Assembly: GCA_001803205.1 (NCBI GenBank)
Contig: MHBE01000006.1
Span: 1-42,641 of the forward strand
Reading direction: 5' to 3'
Source: Lentisphaerae bacterium GWF2_38_69
GTDB lineage: Bacteria; Verrucomicrobiota; Lentisphaeria; Victivallales; GWF2-38-69
Length of the DNA: 42,641 nucleotides
Notes under the pieces: model-generated
The model's input: the letters and a program-made list of their open reading frames with translations, nothing else
Database searches by the model: none
Told to the model about the DNA's origin: nothing
Program-made: the position numbers and the translations under genes
Shown: in pieces, positions 8,383 to 17,134 of the stretch
Layout: each line of letters starts with the position of its first letter
Numbering within the stretch: the stretch's first letter is position 1

Positions 8383-9233
8383 TGTTTATCCCTAGACTGA
8401 TAAGCAGTATTGTATTACTTGCCGTGTTGTTTGCGATAATAGTTATTAAAGGTGTAATAGGATTAGCTGTCTTTACAATTGTCGGAGTGTTTCTTTCAAT
8501 TATTACAGTTCGGGAACTTTCTGATATTTTATGTAAATTCAAACTAAACAAATTTAATAATTTTACTGAATTTTCAGCGGTAATTATTTTTTTACTGACT
8601 TTATTGGGCAGTTTTTATGCTCCAGATTTCCAATGGTTAGTATTGATATCAGCTATAATAATAGTTATATGCTGGATAAAAACTCTGTTGTCAGTAAACA
8701 AGCCTGATGAATTTACCAAAGTAGTTAATTTTGCTTCTGTTTATACAATATTAATTTTACCTTTAAACTTTGTAACTCTCATCTTTACTGCAGATTACGG
8801 AATTACTAATATAGGAGTTTATATGTTATTATTTCTTGTACTTGTTACAAAGGCAGGAGATATGGGAGCGTATGCGACAGGAACACTATGCTCCAAACGA
8901 AAAGGGGGCAATCATCCTATAGTTCCGACTATCAGCCCGAAAAAATCCTGGGAAGGAACAATCGGAGGTTTGATAATATCAGTGATCCTAGCAGCAGCGC
9001 TTGGCAATTTTTACGGGATGAATTTAGCTGTATGCATAATTCTAGGAATAGTTCTATTTATTGGGGGATTTGCTGGAGATTTAGCTGAATCATCTCTGAA
9101 GAGACTTGCTGGGATTAAAGATTCCGGGAATATAATACCCGGAATCGGAGGATCTTTAGATCTCGTTGACAGTTTACTTATGAATGCGCCTGTCTTTTAT
9201 CTGATGCTTCTATTTTTTGGAATTATAAGCTAA
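8382..9233 (+). CDS. cdsA: Phosphatidate cytidylyltransferase, 283 aa
   Basis: CdsA makes CDP-diacylglycerol from phosphatidic acid and CTP in the inner membrane, the branch point for phospholipids. The protein is very hydrophobic, with about eight membrane segments. It carries the family signature around SPKKSWEGTIGG and the C-terminal GDLAESSLKR followed by KDSGNIIPGIGGSLDLVDS (the S-x(3)-K-R-x(4)-K-D pattern). The start overlaps the uppS stop by one base. It is convergent with a tiny basic gene that ends 3 bases downstream. Confidence 0.94.
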   Translation: MFIPRLISSIVLLAVLFAIIVIKGVIGLAVFTIVGVFLSIITVRELSDILCKFKLNKFNNFTEFSAVIIFLLTLLGSFYAPDFQWLVLISAIIIVICWIKTLLSVNKPDEFTKVVNFASVYTILILPLNFVTLIFTADYGITNIGVYMLLFLVLVTKAGDMGAYATGTLCSKRKGGNHPIVPTISPKKSWEGTIGGLIISVILAAALGNFYGMNLAVCIILGIVLFIGGFAGDLAESSLKRLAGIKDSGNIIPGIGGSLDLVDSLLMNAPVFYLMLLFFGIIS

Positions 9234-9235
9234 AT

Positions 9236-9349
9236 TTATTTTTTAGCTTTTGCAGCAGATTTTATATCTTTTCTTACTTTTTCTTTCTGCCTGTCTTCTC
9301 TTTTCTTGCGTCTGGCTCTTTTTTCTACTTTATTGGTCTGTTTTCCCAT
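9236..9349 (-). CDS. Tiny, highly basic protein, 37 aa
   Basis: A short frame on the minus strand starts at ATG 9349 with AAAGGTG about 5 bases upstream. Its product begins MGKQTNKVEKRARRKKRE and is dominated by lysine and arginine: 19 of 37 residues are K or R by my count. It has no hydrophobic stretch. Such composition suggests nucleic-acid or ribosome binding, but this is inference. The stop codon lies just after the convergent cdsA stop. The good ribosome binding site is the main reason to believe it. Confidence 0.55.
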   Translation of the reverse strand: MGKQTNKVEKRARRKKREDRQKEKVRKDIKSAAKAKK

Positions 9350-9488
9350 GATTCACCTTTAAATTTTAATTTCATACTTTAGTGTAATTCTCAATTTAAG
9401 TTCATATTCTACAGCTAATTTAGCTTTAATCAAATATCAAGTTTGAATTACTGTATAATCAGGAAAGAACAAAATCCGGAGGCAATTT

Positions 9489-11324
9489 ATGTGCGGTATT
9501 GTCGGGTATGTAGGGAACAGGCCTTTAATAGATACTCTTATTAACGGACTGAAAAGGCTTGAGTACAGGGGCTATGATTCATCAGGAATTGCCTTTATTG
9601 AAAATAATGAGATAAGAGTAATTAAAGAAGTAGGAAAAGTTGCTACTTTGCTTAAAACAATTTCGCAAGAAATTGAAAATACTGAATTTTCAGCAACTGG
9701 AATAGCGCATACAAGATGGGCTACTCACGGAGAACCAAGCCACAGAAACTCACATCCCCATCTTGATAGTAAAGGGAATTTTGCGGTTGTACATAACGGC
9801 ATAATTGAAAATTATGCTGCACTTAAAGGGCAGCTTATGGCAAAAGGATGCAAATTTAATTCAGATACCGATACTGAAGTTATAGCTCATTTGATTTCAG
9901 AATTATATGAAGGAGACTTCTTAAAAGCTGTAGCTGCGGCGTTGAAACAGCTCAATGGCACATATGGAATTGCTGTTATTTCAAAATTTCATCCTGATAT
10001 GATAATCGCAGCTAGAAAAGGAAGCCCGATTGTAATCGGAGTAGGCAATGAGGAAATGATTGTCGCAAGCGACATTTCAGCATTAATATCTTATACAAGA
10101 AAGGTGATTTACCTTGATGATAACGATATAGCCGTTATTAAAAAAAATGAAGTTGATATAAGGAATATAGATATTATTCCTGTTAATCGTGAACTAGCTC
10201 ATGTGGATTGGGATGCAGGAGCGGCTGAAAAGGGCGGATTTGATCATTTTATGCTCAAAGAAATTTACGAGCAAGACAGTGCTGTAGTTAACACTATAAG
10301 AGGCAGAATAAATATTGAAGAGGCTACTGCTATTTTGAGCGGATTAGGGTTTAATCCAAGAGAACTTGCATCAATTTCAAATATAATAATAGCAGCTTGC
10401 GGCACAAGTATGCATGCAGGACTAGTGGGTGAATATTTTTTTGAAGATCTAGCAGGAATCCCAACAGAAGTAGCTCAAGCAGCTGAATTTAGATATAGGA
10501 ATCCTATTATAAGGCCTGATACGCTTGTTATTGCTGTAAGTCAATCAGGAGAAACTGCAGATACTCTTGCTGCTGTGAGAGAATCAAAAAATAAAGGGGC
10601 ACTAGTTGCAGGCATTTGTAATGTAGTAGGTTCAACAATTGCAAGAGAAACAGGCTCAGGGATTTATCTTCATGCTGGTCCAGAAATAGGTGTGGCTTCC
10701 ACAAAAGCTTTTACCTGCCAGGTCATTACTCTTCTTATGATGGCAGTTAAATTCGGCAGGTCAAGAAGATTGGCAAGAAACAGAGCAATTGAAGTTTTGG
10801 AAGAAATCCAAAATGTTCCTGCGCTTATTAAGGAAACTCTTAAAAGTGCCCCGGAAATAGAGAGAATAGCAAAGAAGTACTCTGGAATTGATAATGCTTT
10901 CTATATTGGAAGAGGCTATTTATATCCTGTGGCTCTCGAAGGGGCTTTGAAGCTTAAAGAAATTAGTTATATCCATGCAGAAGGTTATCATGCGGCTGAA
11001 CTTAAACATGGCCCTATTGCGCTTCTAGAAGAAAAAGTTCCAGTTATAGCTCTTGCCAATGATATTCCAGGTAAAGACAAAATATTGAGCAATATGCAGG
11101 AATGCAAAGCAAGAAAATCACCGATAATTGCCACTGCTACGATAGGTGATTTAGAAGTTCAGAATATAGCTAATGATGTAATTTATCTACCCAGATGTTC
11201 TGAATATGTTACTCCGATTGTGACAGTCATTGCCCTACAACTTTTTTCATATTATGTGGCCAGAGAAAGAGGCTGCTCAATAGATCAGCCAAGAAATCTT
11301 GCAAAAAGCGTTACAGTAGAATGA
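9489..11324 (+). CDS. glmS: Glutamine-fructose-6-phosphate aminotransferase (isomerizing), 611 aa
   Basis: GlmS makes glucosamine 6-phosphate, the entry to UDP-GlcNAc for peptidoglycan and LPS. It has an N-terminal class II glutamine amidotransferase domain with the nucleophile Cys2 (MCGIVGYVGNRP) and THTRWATHG-type motif AHTRWATHGEPS. Two SIS domains follow (ACGTSMHAG, VSQSGETADT, GPEIGVASTKAF, YIGRGYLYPVALEGALKLKE) and the protein ends in the family tail DQPRNLAKSVTVE. Length is standard. GGAGG lies 6 bases before the ATG. I see no glmS ribozyme in the 139-base gap upstream. Its last bases overlap the next lipoprotein gene. Confidence 0.97.
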   Translation: MCGIVGYVGNRPLIDTLINGLKRLEYRGYDSSGIAFIENNEIRVIKEVGKVATLLKTISQEIENTEFSATGIAHTRWATHGEPSHRNSHPHLDSKGNFAVVHNGIIENYAALKGQLMAKGCKFNSDTDTEVIAHLISELYEGDFLKAVAAALKQLNGTYGIAVISKFHPDMIIAARKGSPIVIGVGNEEMIVASDISALISYTRKVIYLDDNDIAVIKKNEVDIRNIDIIPVNRELAHVDWDAGAAEKGGFDHFMLKEIYEQDSAVVNTIRGRINIEEATAILSGLGFNPRELASISNIIIAACGTSMHAGLVGEYFFEDLAGIPTEVAQAAEFRYRNPIIRPDTLVIAVSQSGETADTLAAVRESKNKGALVAGICNVVGSTIARETGSGIYLHAGPEIGVASTKAFTCQVITLLMMAVKFGRSRRLARNRAIEVLEEIQNVPALIKETLKSAPEIERIAKKYSGIDNAFYIGRGYLYPVALEGALKLKEISYIHAEGYHAAELKHGPIALLEEKVPVIALANDIPGKDKILSNMQECKARKSPIIATATIGDLEVQNIANDVIYLPRCSEYVTPIVTVIALQLFSYYVARERGCSIDQPRNLAKSVTVE

Positions 11325-11773
11325 TAAATGCTAAAAGACTAAGCATATTTGTATTTGTCTTAATTTTTCTTGCAGGTTGTTCTTCTACTTCTTCGCTTAG
11401 AGATAATGAAATTCCGTCTATTCCTCCATCTGATCTAAGTAAATGTAAGAATGAAGATGAAGCTGCTCAGATATTGATCTCAAGTGTTCTTGATGGACTT
11501 AAATCCAGTAATTATCAAGAATTTACAAGAGATTTTTCATCAAAGGAAAAATCTGCTTTTACCAAGGCTAATTTTGATGATGCATGCAAAGCAATTGACA
11601 ATAATCTCGGAGTACTTTTAAGCAAACAGTATCTTGGTAGTATAAATAAAATAGACTATTCGATTGCGATATGGAAAGCAAAATACTCTAAAGTCCCTGA
11701 AGACATAATTTTTGAAATGTATATAGTTAGGCAGAACGATACATTTAAAATATCAGCTTTTGTTCCAAAATGA
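11321..11773 (+). CDS. Putative lipoprotein, 150 aa
   Basis: The N-terminus is a classical lipoprotein signal: basic start, hydrophobic core IFVFVLIFLAG and lipobox LAGC at about residues 17-20. The mature part is charged, about 130 residues, with a fold that suggests a small alpha+beta domain (a DUF4019/NTF2-like shape is possible, not proven). Its ATG overlaps the glmS stop codon (ATGA), so it is translationally coupled to glmS. That coupling is the only clue to its job, perhaps in envelope assembly. Confidence 0.7.
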   Translation: MINAKRLSIFVFVLIFLAGCSSTSSLRDNEIPSIPPSDLSKCKNEDEAAQILISSVLDGLKSSNYQEFTRDFSSKEKSAFTKANFDDACKAIDNNLGVLLSKQYLGSINKIDYSIAIWKAKYSKVPEDIIFEMYIVRQNDTFKISAFVPK

Positions 11774-11822
11774 GACATAGTGACACATAATATGCTGTCA
11801 TAGATTGCTAAATAATGTCTCA
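11771..11822. repeat. Nested inverted repeat between glmS operon and hsp20
   Basis: The outer arms TGAGACAT (11771-11778) and ATGTCTCA (11815-11822) form an 8-bp perfect inverted repeat. Inside it, TGACA (11781-11785) pairs with TGTCA (11796-11800). The first arm overlaps the stop codon of the lipoprotein gene. There is no T-run after the outer arm, so a classical terminator is unlikely. It could be an mRNA 3' end structure or an operator. It does not match CIRCE. Confidence 0.35.
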
Positions 11823-11978
11823 CTTATAAGAGCTGAACACTTCCAAAAGAACTAATGTAATTCTTCTTTAAAGAATTTAACAGCATAGTAAACAGCTAAT
11901 TATATATGCAATGTTAAATTTTGGCATGTCATATGCTTTAGTTATCTGTCAGAAATCAAATCAATGGAGGTGATTATT

Positions 11979-12470
11979 ATGAAAAGAGAATTAATGCCAT
12001 GGTTCAATAGCAAAGGAAATGGTAGAGAAATGATTAAAAAAGAAGATGATTTTTTCTCTGATATGTATCAATCCATAAATAGAGCTTTTGCTGATGTGAT
12101 TAAAGAGTTTGGAGGGTTTGAAATTTCAAAAAAAGGTTTTGGATTCAATCCAAACTTTGATATTAAGGAAGCAGAACATGATTATGTTATAAAAGCAGAG
12201 CTTTCAGGAATGGATGAAAAAGATGTTGAAATATCAGTAGAGGAAAATTTACTTAAAATTTCAGGAGAAAAAAAAGAAGAAATTTCCGATAAAAAAGGTA
12301 AATATCATGTTTCTGAAAGAAAATTCGGTTCATTTGAAAGATCTTTTACGCTACCGCCTGAAATAGATTCATCAAAAATAAAAGCATCTTTTTCTAAGGG
12401 GGTTTTGTCTATTCACCTCCCGAAAAATGAAAAAGCAAATACTAAAAAGATTGAAATAAAAACTGAATAA
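11979..12470 (+). CDS. Small heat shock protein, Hsp20/alpha-crystallin family, 163 aa
   Basis: This is an ATP-independent holdase in the cytoplasm. The alpha-crystallin domain runs from about residue 50 to the end: FDIKEAEHDYVIKAELSGM, the DVEISVEENLLKISGEKKE strand pair, ERKFGSFERSFTLP and the hallmark SFSKGVLSIHLPK (A/S-x(2)-x-G-V-L form). The start is ATG 11979, because GGAGGTG at 11967-11972 serves it. An ATG at 11964 lies within that ribosome binding site. A terminator follows, then an exported homologue. Confidence 0.92.
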   Translation: MKRELMPWFNSKGNGREMIKKEDDFFSDMYQSINRAFADVIKEFGGFEISKKGFGFNPNFDIKEAEHDYVIKAELSGMDEKDVEISVEENLLKISGEKKEEISDKKGKYHVSERKFGSFERSFTLPPEIDSSKIKASFSKGVLSIHLPKNEKANTKKIEIKTE

Positions 12471-12482
12471 TGCATTGAAGAA

Positions 12483-12515
12483 GGGCGGTGTAATAATAAA
12501 CCGCCCCGTATTTCT
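12483..12515 (+). terminator. Rho-independent terminator after hsp20
   Basis: The stem GGGCGGT (12483-12489) with ACCGCCC (12500-12506) is followed by a T-rich tail. It lies 13 bases past the hsp20 stop. Confidence 0.75.
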
Positions 12516-12604
12516 ATAATTTTGTAATTAAACCCAACGAAAACTGTTATAAATATGACCAGCCAAAGAAATTTTAAATCATAGATTAAGAGGAGAGAAT
12601 TTCT

Positions 12605-13234
12605 ATGCGTTACAAAAAAGCTCTTATAATAAGTTGTGTTTCAGCAGTTATGCCCATAACATTTGTGGCTTGCGCAGATAATGATAATTCGAATGACAAA
12701 GGTAATTCTAAAGATGCTAAAATTCAAATAAATACATCTAATTCAAATCAATCTATTTCCCCACCTTCTGCACAGCCAGGATATATTTCCATTTCAGATA
12801 TGATGGACATGATGTCAACCAGACAGGCTAGGATGATGGATCAGATGATGAACGATATGTTTTATGTTCAGACTCCTGTAGCAAAAATAAACTCATCCTA
12901 TTCTTCCTATCCGCAGTCATCTTTTATAACAAAAAAAGACAAATATGTGCTTGAGTTAGCTGCGCCAGGAATAGATAAGAAGAATTTATCTATACAAATT
13001 GAAAACAGGACAATGACAATTGCATACAAAAAGTCAATAGAAAAAGATAATAAAGATTCTGAAGGAGCAGAAAACTATCAAAGTTATACAAGTCAATTTC
13101 AACAAGTTGTAACAATTCCTTCAGACGCAAATGTTGATAAAAGAACATCTTCATATAAAGATGGAATAATCACTGTCGCATTGCCTAGAATGGAAACAGA
13201 AAAGAGTAAGGCAAGAACAATTGCAATTGAATAA
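12605..13234 (+). CDS. Exported Hsp20-like protein (probable lipoprotein) with Met-rich linker, 209 aa
   Basis: The N-terminus has a signal peptide (basic MRYKK, hydrophobic core) that ends at VAC, so Cys23 may be lipidated, although the lipobox is not classical. A low-complexity Asn/Ser linker follows, then a Met-rich helix (residues 66-85: nine Met in twenty residues, in DMMDMM and MMDQMMNDM). An alpha-crystallin domain comes from about residue 105, with YVLELAAPGIDKKNLSIQ, VVTIPSDANVDK and the family end motif SYKDGIITVALP. Hsp20 proteins are normally cytosolic, so an envelope holdase is unusual. An AGAGGAGA site precedes the ATG. It follows the cytosolic hsp20 gene but is separated by a terminator, so it is probably transcribed independently. 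Confidence 0.82.
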   Translation: MRYKKALIISCVSAVMPITFVACADNDNSNDKGNSKDAKIQINTSNSNQSISPPSAQPGYISISDMMDMMSTRQARMMDQMMNDMFYVQTPVAKINSSYSSYPQSSFITKKDKYVLELAAPGIDKKNLSIQIENRTMTIAYKKSIEKDNKDSEGAENYQSYTSQFQQVVTIPSDANVDKRTSSYKDGIITVALPRMETEKSKARTIAIE

Positions 13235-13263
13235 ATAATTATCGCTTGGCTGGTGATGTATAT

Positions 13264-13288
13264 GGGCGGATAAAGTTCCGCCCTTTTT
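13264..13288 (+). terminator. Rho-independent terminator after the exported hsp20-like gene
   Basis: The stem GGGCGG (13264-13269) with CCGCCC (13278-13283) is followed directly by five T residues on the plus strand. It abuts the stop codon of the convergent ruvA. The same GGGCGG/CCGCCC stem is used in the terminator at 12483. Confidence 0.85.
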
Positions 13289-13289
13289 G

Positions 13290-13895
13290 CTACGAATTTA
13301 GGTTTTGAAGCGCAATGCGTATGATATTTTCACTGCTTTGTTCGGCAGAAGGAATTTCGGAAACAATTTTAAGGACAGTTTTTTTTGCCATATCATATTT
13401 GAATCCAAGAGAGACTAGCGCAAGTATCGCTTCTTCTGTATGCTTCGGAGGTGCGGATGCTGCTGTTGTCGAATAAGCCGATTCGGGAGAAATAATACTG
13501 ATTTTGTCTTTTAGTTCAATTATTAATCTCTGTGCGGATTTAGGACCAACTCCATTGATTTTGCTTAAAGTTTTTATATCGGCTGAAGAAATAGCTTCGC
13601 AAAAAGAAGTTACAGAGATGCTGCTTAAAATTTTTACTGCCAGTCTAGGCCCTATTCCGGTAATCGTATTTAGAAGCCTGAAAAGATCTTTTTCTTCCTG
13701 TGTCGCAAATCCAAAGAGTGTCATTTCTCCTTCTCTGACATGAAGATGTGAAAAAAGGACTAATTTCTCTCCTTCTCTTGGTAGTTTATCATAAGTGCTA
13801 AGAGGTATAATTATTTCATACCCTACTCCGTTGCAATCTATTATAACTTCAGAAATAGATACTTTGTCCAAAATGCCTTTTATTTTGCCTATCAT
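13290..13895 (-). CDS. ruvA: Holliday junction branch migration protein RuvA, 201 aa
   Basis: RuvA binds four-way junctions and positions the RuvB motors. The N-terminal OB-fold (MIGKIKGILDKVS, IDCNGVGYEI), the double helix-hairpin-helix (TGIGPRLAVKIL and INGVGPKSAQRLIIELKDK) and the C-terminal RuvB-binding domain (EEAILALVSLGFKYDMAKK) are all present, at normal length. It lies 10 bases downstream of trpS on the same strand. ruvB and ruvC are not in the window. Confidence 0.96.
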   Translation of the reverse strand: MIGKIKGILDKVSISEVIIDCNGVGYEIIIPLSTYDKLPREGEKLVLFSHLHVREGEMTLFGFATQEEKDLFRLLNTITGIGPRLAVKILSSISVTSFCEAISSADIKTLSKINGVGPKSAQRLIIELKDKISIISPESAYSTTAASAPPKHTEEAILALVSLGFKYDMAKKTVLKIVSEIPSAEQSSENIIRIALQNLNS

Positions 13896-13905
13896 AATCG
13901 TACCT

Positions 13906-14868
13906 TTATTTGAGTCCTACTTTCTCTCTTACTTCCTGAATAGTTTTTCTAGCTACTTCTGAAGCTTTTTCAGCTCCTTTTCTGAGAATATTTTTAACAT
14001 AATCAAGGTTCTTTGCTAATTCATCTCTCTTCTTTTGCATCGGAGAAAAATGAGCAGTATATAGATCAAAAAGCTCCTGTTTTGCGTTGCCATACATAAG
14101 ACCGCCAGCTTTGTATTTTTCAGCCATAGCTTCTGTTTGCTCTTTGTTCGCAAAAAGTTTATATAGGGCAAAAATATTGCAAGTATCTGGATTTTTAGGA
14201 TCTTCCGGAGTTTTTGAGTCTGTAACAATTTTCATAAAAATCTTTCTTATTTGTTTCTGGTCTCCGAAGAGGGGGATAGCGTTGCCATAGCTCTTTGACA
14301 TTTTTCTTCCGTCAATTCCGGGGGTCACAGCTACTTCGTCCTTAATTTTAGGTTCAGGTACAATAAAGGTTTCTCCGTATTGGAGATTAAATTTTATTGC
14401 TATATCTCTTGCTACTTCTACATGCTGTTTCTGATCTTTGCCAACAGGAACGATATCAGACTTGTACATGAGTATATCTGCAGTCATAAGAACAGGATAG
14501 AAGAAAAGTCCACAGTTTGGGATAATACCATTTGATATTTTATCCTTATAGCTGTGGCATCTTTCCAAAAGCCCCATGGGAGTACAGCATGATAGAATCC
14601 ATGAAAGCTCTGTTATTTCTTTAATATCGGATTGTTTAAAAAAAATAACTTTCTCTGAATCCAAACCGCATGCTAAAAAATCCAAAGCTAAATTAATTAT
14701 TCTTTGTGATAGCAAGTTAGGATCTGGAGTTACGGTAAGAGCGTGATAATCGGCAATAAAAAGGAATGTTTCTCCATTGTATTGATCATCAACAATTTGT
14801 TTCATCATACCGAAATAATTGCCAATGTGTGGTGTGCCGCTAGGCTGTATTCCTGAAAGTATTCTCAT
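13906..14868 (-). CDS. trpS: Tryptophanyl-tRNA synthetase, 320 aa
   Basis: This class I synthetase charges tRNA-Trp. The opening MRILSGIQPSGTPHIGNYFG carries the HIGH-type motif as HIGN. KMSKS is present in DGRKMSKSYGNA, and DYHALT and PVGKDQKQHVE are typical of TrpS. Length is normal for the bacterial enzyme. The gene is divergent from the sugar porter gene across a 286-base gap and is followed by ruvA. Confidence 0.96.
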   Translation of the reverse strand: MRILSGIQPSGTPHIGNYFGMMKQIVDDQYNGETFLFIADYHALTVTPDPNLLSQRIINLALDFLACGLDSEKVIFFKQSDIKEITELSWILSCCTPMGLLERCHSYKDKISNGIIPNCGLFFYPVLMTADILMYKSDIVPVGKDQKQHVEVARDIAIKFNLQYGETFIVPEPKIKDEVAVTPGIDGRKMSKSYGNAIPLFGDQKQIRKIFMKIVTDSKTPEDPKNPDTCNIFALYKLFANKEQTEAMAEKYKAGGLMYGNAKQELFDLYTAHFSPMQKKRDELAKNLDYVKNILRKGAEKASEVARKTIQEVREKVGLK

Positions 14869-15154
14869 CCGTTAAAATCCTGAATTTTATTAAAAGGTAT
14901 TAATAAATATTTAAGATAATGCCAGGAGAAGTAAAATAAATTTGCTTATTTTAAAATAAACTTAAAAGAGTTAAATGCTTTAATTTAAAAAAAGTCTAAA
15001 ATATCCTCTAAAAAGGTAAAAGGCAGACCTATATATAAATTAAAGCAACTACTCTTATTTTAAAATTTATATTGATGATTTGAAAGAAAGGATTAAAATG
15101 AGGCTTAAATAATTATTGCCTAAAATACAAATATAACAAAAAGGGGAAAATTAT

Positions 15155-16987
15155 ATGGCGCAAATGATTATTGAATCAAACAAAGGATGCTGCGTAAAAG
15201 AGCAAATTGATCCAGCCAAAAGAACTTATAACATTATATTGCTTATAGTTGCAGGGCTTGGCGGGTTGCTTTATGGAGTAGATGTAGGAATTATCGCAGG
15301 AGCTTTACCATACTTGGAGGCTACCTCAGGGTTAACATCAGGACAACTTTCAATAATCGTTGCAGCTGTGCTTCTCGGCAGTGTGATCTCAACATTGTTT
15401 GCAGGATTATTAGCTGATTTAATGGGGCGTAAAAAATTGATGATAATAAGCGGAGTAATGTTTATTATAAGTATACCGATTATTGCCTTGGCGCATGGGT
15501 ATGGACCGCTTGTTTTTGGAAGGCTTCTTCAAGGGATAAGTGCAGGTTTCATAGGGGTAGTAGTTCCTCTTTATCTTGCAGAATGCTTAAGTGCGGCTAA
15601 TCGTGGAAAAGGAACAGGCCTTTTTCAGTGGCTTCTGACTTTTGGAATTTGCGCTGCTGCTCTTATAGCGATTTTCTTCAGTATTTGGCTCGGAAATATT
15701 GAGGCAACCGGGAATGTTGACAAAATATTTGCTGCCAAAGACCTTGCATGGAGAAGTATTTTCTGGGTATCTCTTCCTCCTGGCATTTTGTTTGTAATAG
15801 GGGCTTTTTTCGTAGCTGAATCTCCTCGCTGGTTACATAAGAAAGGAAATATCGAAGCTGTAAGAACTGCTCTTCTGCGTTCAAGAAGCGAAGAACAGGC
15901 AGAGGCTGAAATCAAAGTAATGAATGAAGTTGAAGATTCAGAAAAACAGAAAACTTCAACCGGAGAGAAAATCAAAGAATCGTTACTCAAGAAAAAATAT
16001 GTTATTCCGTTCCTTCTTGCCTGCGTGATTCTAGCCTGCAATCAGCTTACGGGTATTAACTCTATTATAGGTTACAATGCTACAATTCTCATTCAGGCAG
16101 GATTAAGCGATGTAGCTGCTCACTGGGGATATGTAATATTTACCCTCGTCAACTTTCTTATGACTATTGTTGCTATTATGCTCGTTGACAGGAAAGGAAG
16201 AAAATTTCTTCTCTCTTTAGGCAGCGCAGGTATTATAGTTTCTCTGGTATGCGTCGGATTCCTATTTAAGAGCACTGAAAAAATGCGTGTCGATTGCGGA
16301 ACTGTTATACAAAAAATGGTTACGCCTGAACAGAAACTTGGTATATCTTACAATGCGCAGATAGCAAATAACATGCTATCGCAGGAAGGAGAGCCAGGGA
16401 AAGCAATTTTAGATAAACCGACAACAATGAATGTCATATATTCATATGGAGATTACAGGGCTTCTACAAATGTAGTACGCTCTACTGACCTTGGAGCTAA
16501 AATTAGTATTGACAGGGACAGCTGTGTTCCACCAAACAAAGTTGTAGCATTTTTCTCAAATCCTTTTGGAAATCTTGACGAAGCCAGAACTGCTCCTTTA
16601 AAAATCGAACATGCCAATATTACTCCTATTCCAAGCGCTGAAAAAGGCTGGCTAGTAGCAATTTTCCTATATATATTTACTGCATTCTTTGCTGTGGGGC
16701 CGGGTGTTTGCGTATGGTTGGCTTTATCTGAATTGATGCCTACAAGAATCCGTTCAAACGGCATGAGCATTGCGCTCTTAATAAATCAGGCTGTATCTAC
16801 AGCAATAGCTGCGGTATTTCTCCCTACGGTCGGGCAGTACGGATATGGAACAATGTTCTTCACCTTTGCTATATGTACAATTGTTTACTTTATTACAGCT
16901 ACATTTTTCCTTCCTGAAACAAAAGGGAAGACTCTTGAACAGGTCGAAGAATATTTTAGCGGGGACAAAAACGCTCTTAAAGATTAA
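15155..16987 (+). CDS. Sugar porter family MFS transporter with a large periplasmic insertion, 610 aa
   Basis: The sugar/H+ symporter signatures are all present: GGLLYGVDVGIIAGALPYL, DLMGRKK, VPLYLAECLSAANRG, VAESPRWLHKKG, NQLTGINSIIGYNAT, DRKGRKF and the C-terminal LPETKGKTLEQVEEYF. The relatives XylE and GalP are about 460-490 residues. The extra length is a hydrophilic segment of roughly 120 residues (about 374-493) inserted after a membrane helix in the second half, ending just before the GWLVAIFLYIFTAFF helix. By the usual topology it faces the periplasm. AAAAGGGG precedes the ATG. A terminator follows, so the gene stands alone. The substrate is unknown. Confidence 0.88.
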   Translation: MAQMIIESNKGCCVKEQIDPAKRTYNIILLIVAGLGGLLYGVDVGIIAGALPYLEATSGLTSGQLSIIVAAVLLGSVISTLFAGLLADLMGRKKLMIISGVMFIISIPIIALAHGYGPLVFGRLLQGISAGFIGVVVPLYLAECLSAANRGKGTGLFQWLLTFGICAAALIAIFFSIWLGNIEATGNVDKIFAAKDLAWRSIFWVSLPPGILFVIGAFFVAESPRWLHKKGNIEAVRTALLRSRSEEQAEAEIKVMNEVEDSEKQKTSTGEKIKESLLKKKYVIPFLLACVILACNQLTGINSIIGYNATILIQAGLSDVAAHWGYVIFTLVNFLMTIVAIMLVDRKGRKFLLSLGSAGIIVSLVCVGFLFKSTEKMRVDCGTVIQKMVTPEQKLGISYNAQIANNMLSQEGEPGKAILDKPTTMNVIYSYGDYRASTNVVRSTDLGAKISIDRDSCVPPNKVVAFFSNPFGNLDEARTAPLKIEHANITPIPSAEKGWLVAIFLYIFTAFFAVGPGVCVWLALSELMPTRIRSNGMSIALLINQAVSTAIAAVFLPTVGQYGYGTMFFTFAICTIVYFITATFFLPETKGKTLEQVEEYFSGDKNALKD

Positions 16988-17010
16988 TCTGAAGCAAATC
17001 AATTTTAAAA

Positions 17011-17038
17011 AGGACGGGGGTAGCCGTCCTTTTTTTTT
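17011..17038 (+). terminator. Rho-independent terminator after the sugar porter
   Basis: The stem AGGACGG (17011-17017) with CCGTCCT (17024-17030) is followed by an uninterrupted T-run of eight. Confidence 0.92.
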
Positions 17039-17134
17039 ATCTATTTTCTATATAGGATTTTAAATTTCTTTTATCGAAATTAGGTTAGTGTATTACTCAA
17101 AAATAATACTACCATGTTTGAAACGGAGCAAAGT

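Noticed and set aside
9350-9488. glmS ribozyme upstream of glmS
   Set aside because: I see none of the conserved pseudoknot core, and the gap is short and AT-rich.
11964-11978. Upstream ATG of hsp20 as start
   Set aside because: The ATG lies in the GGAGGTG that serves the ATG at 11979.
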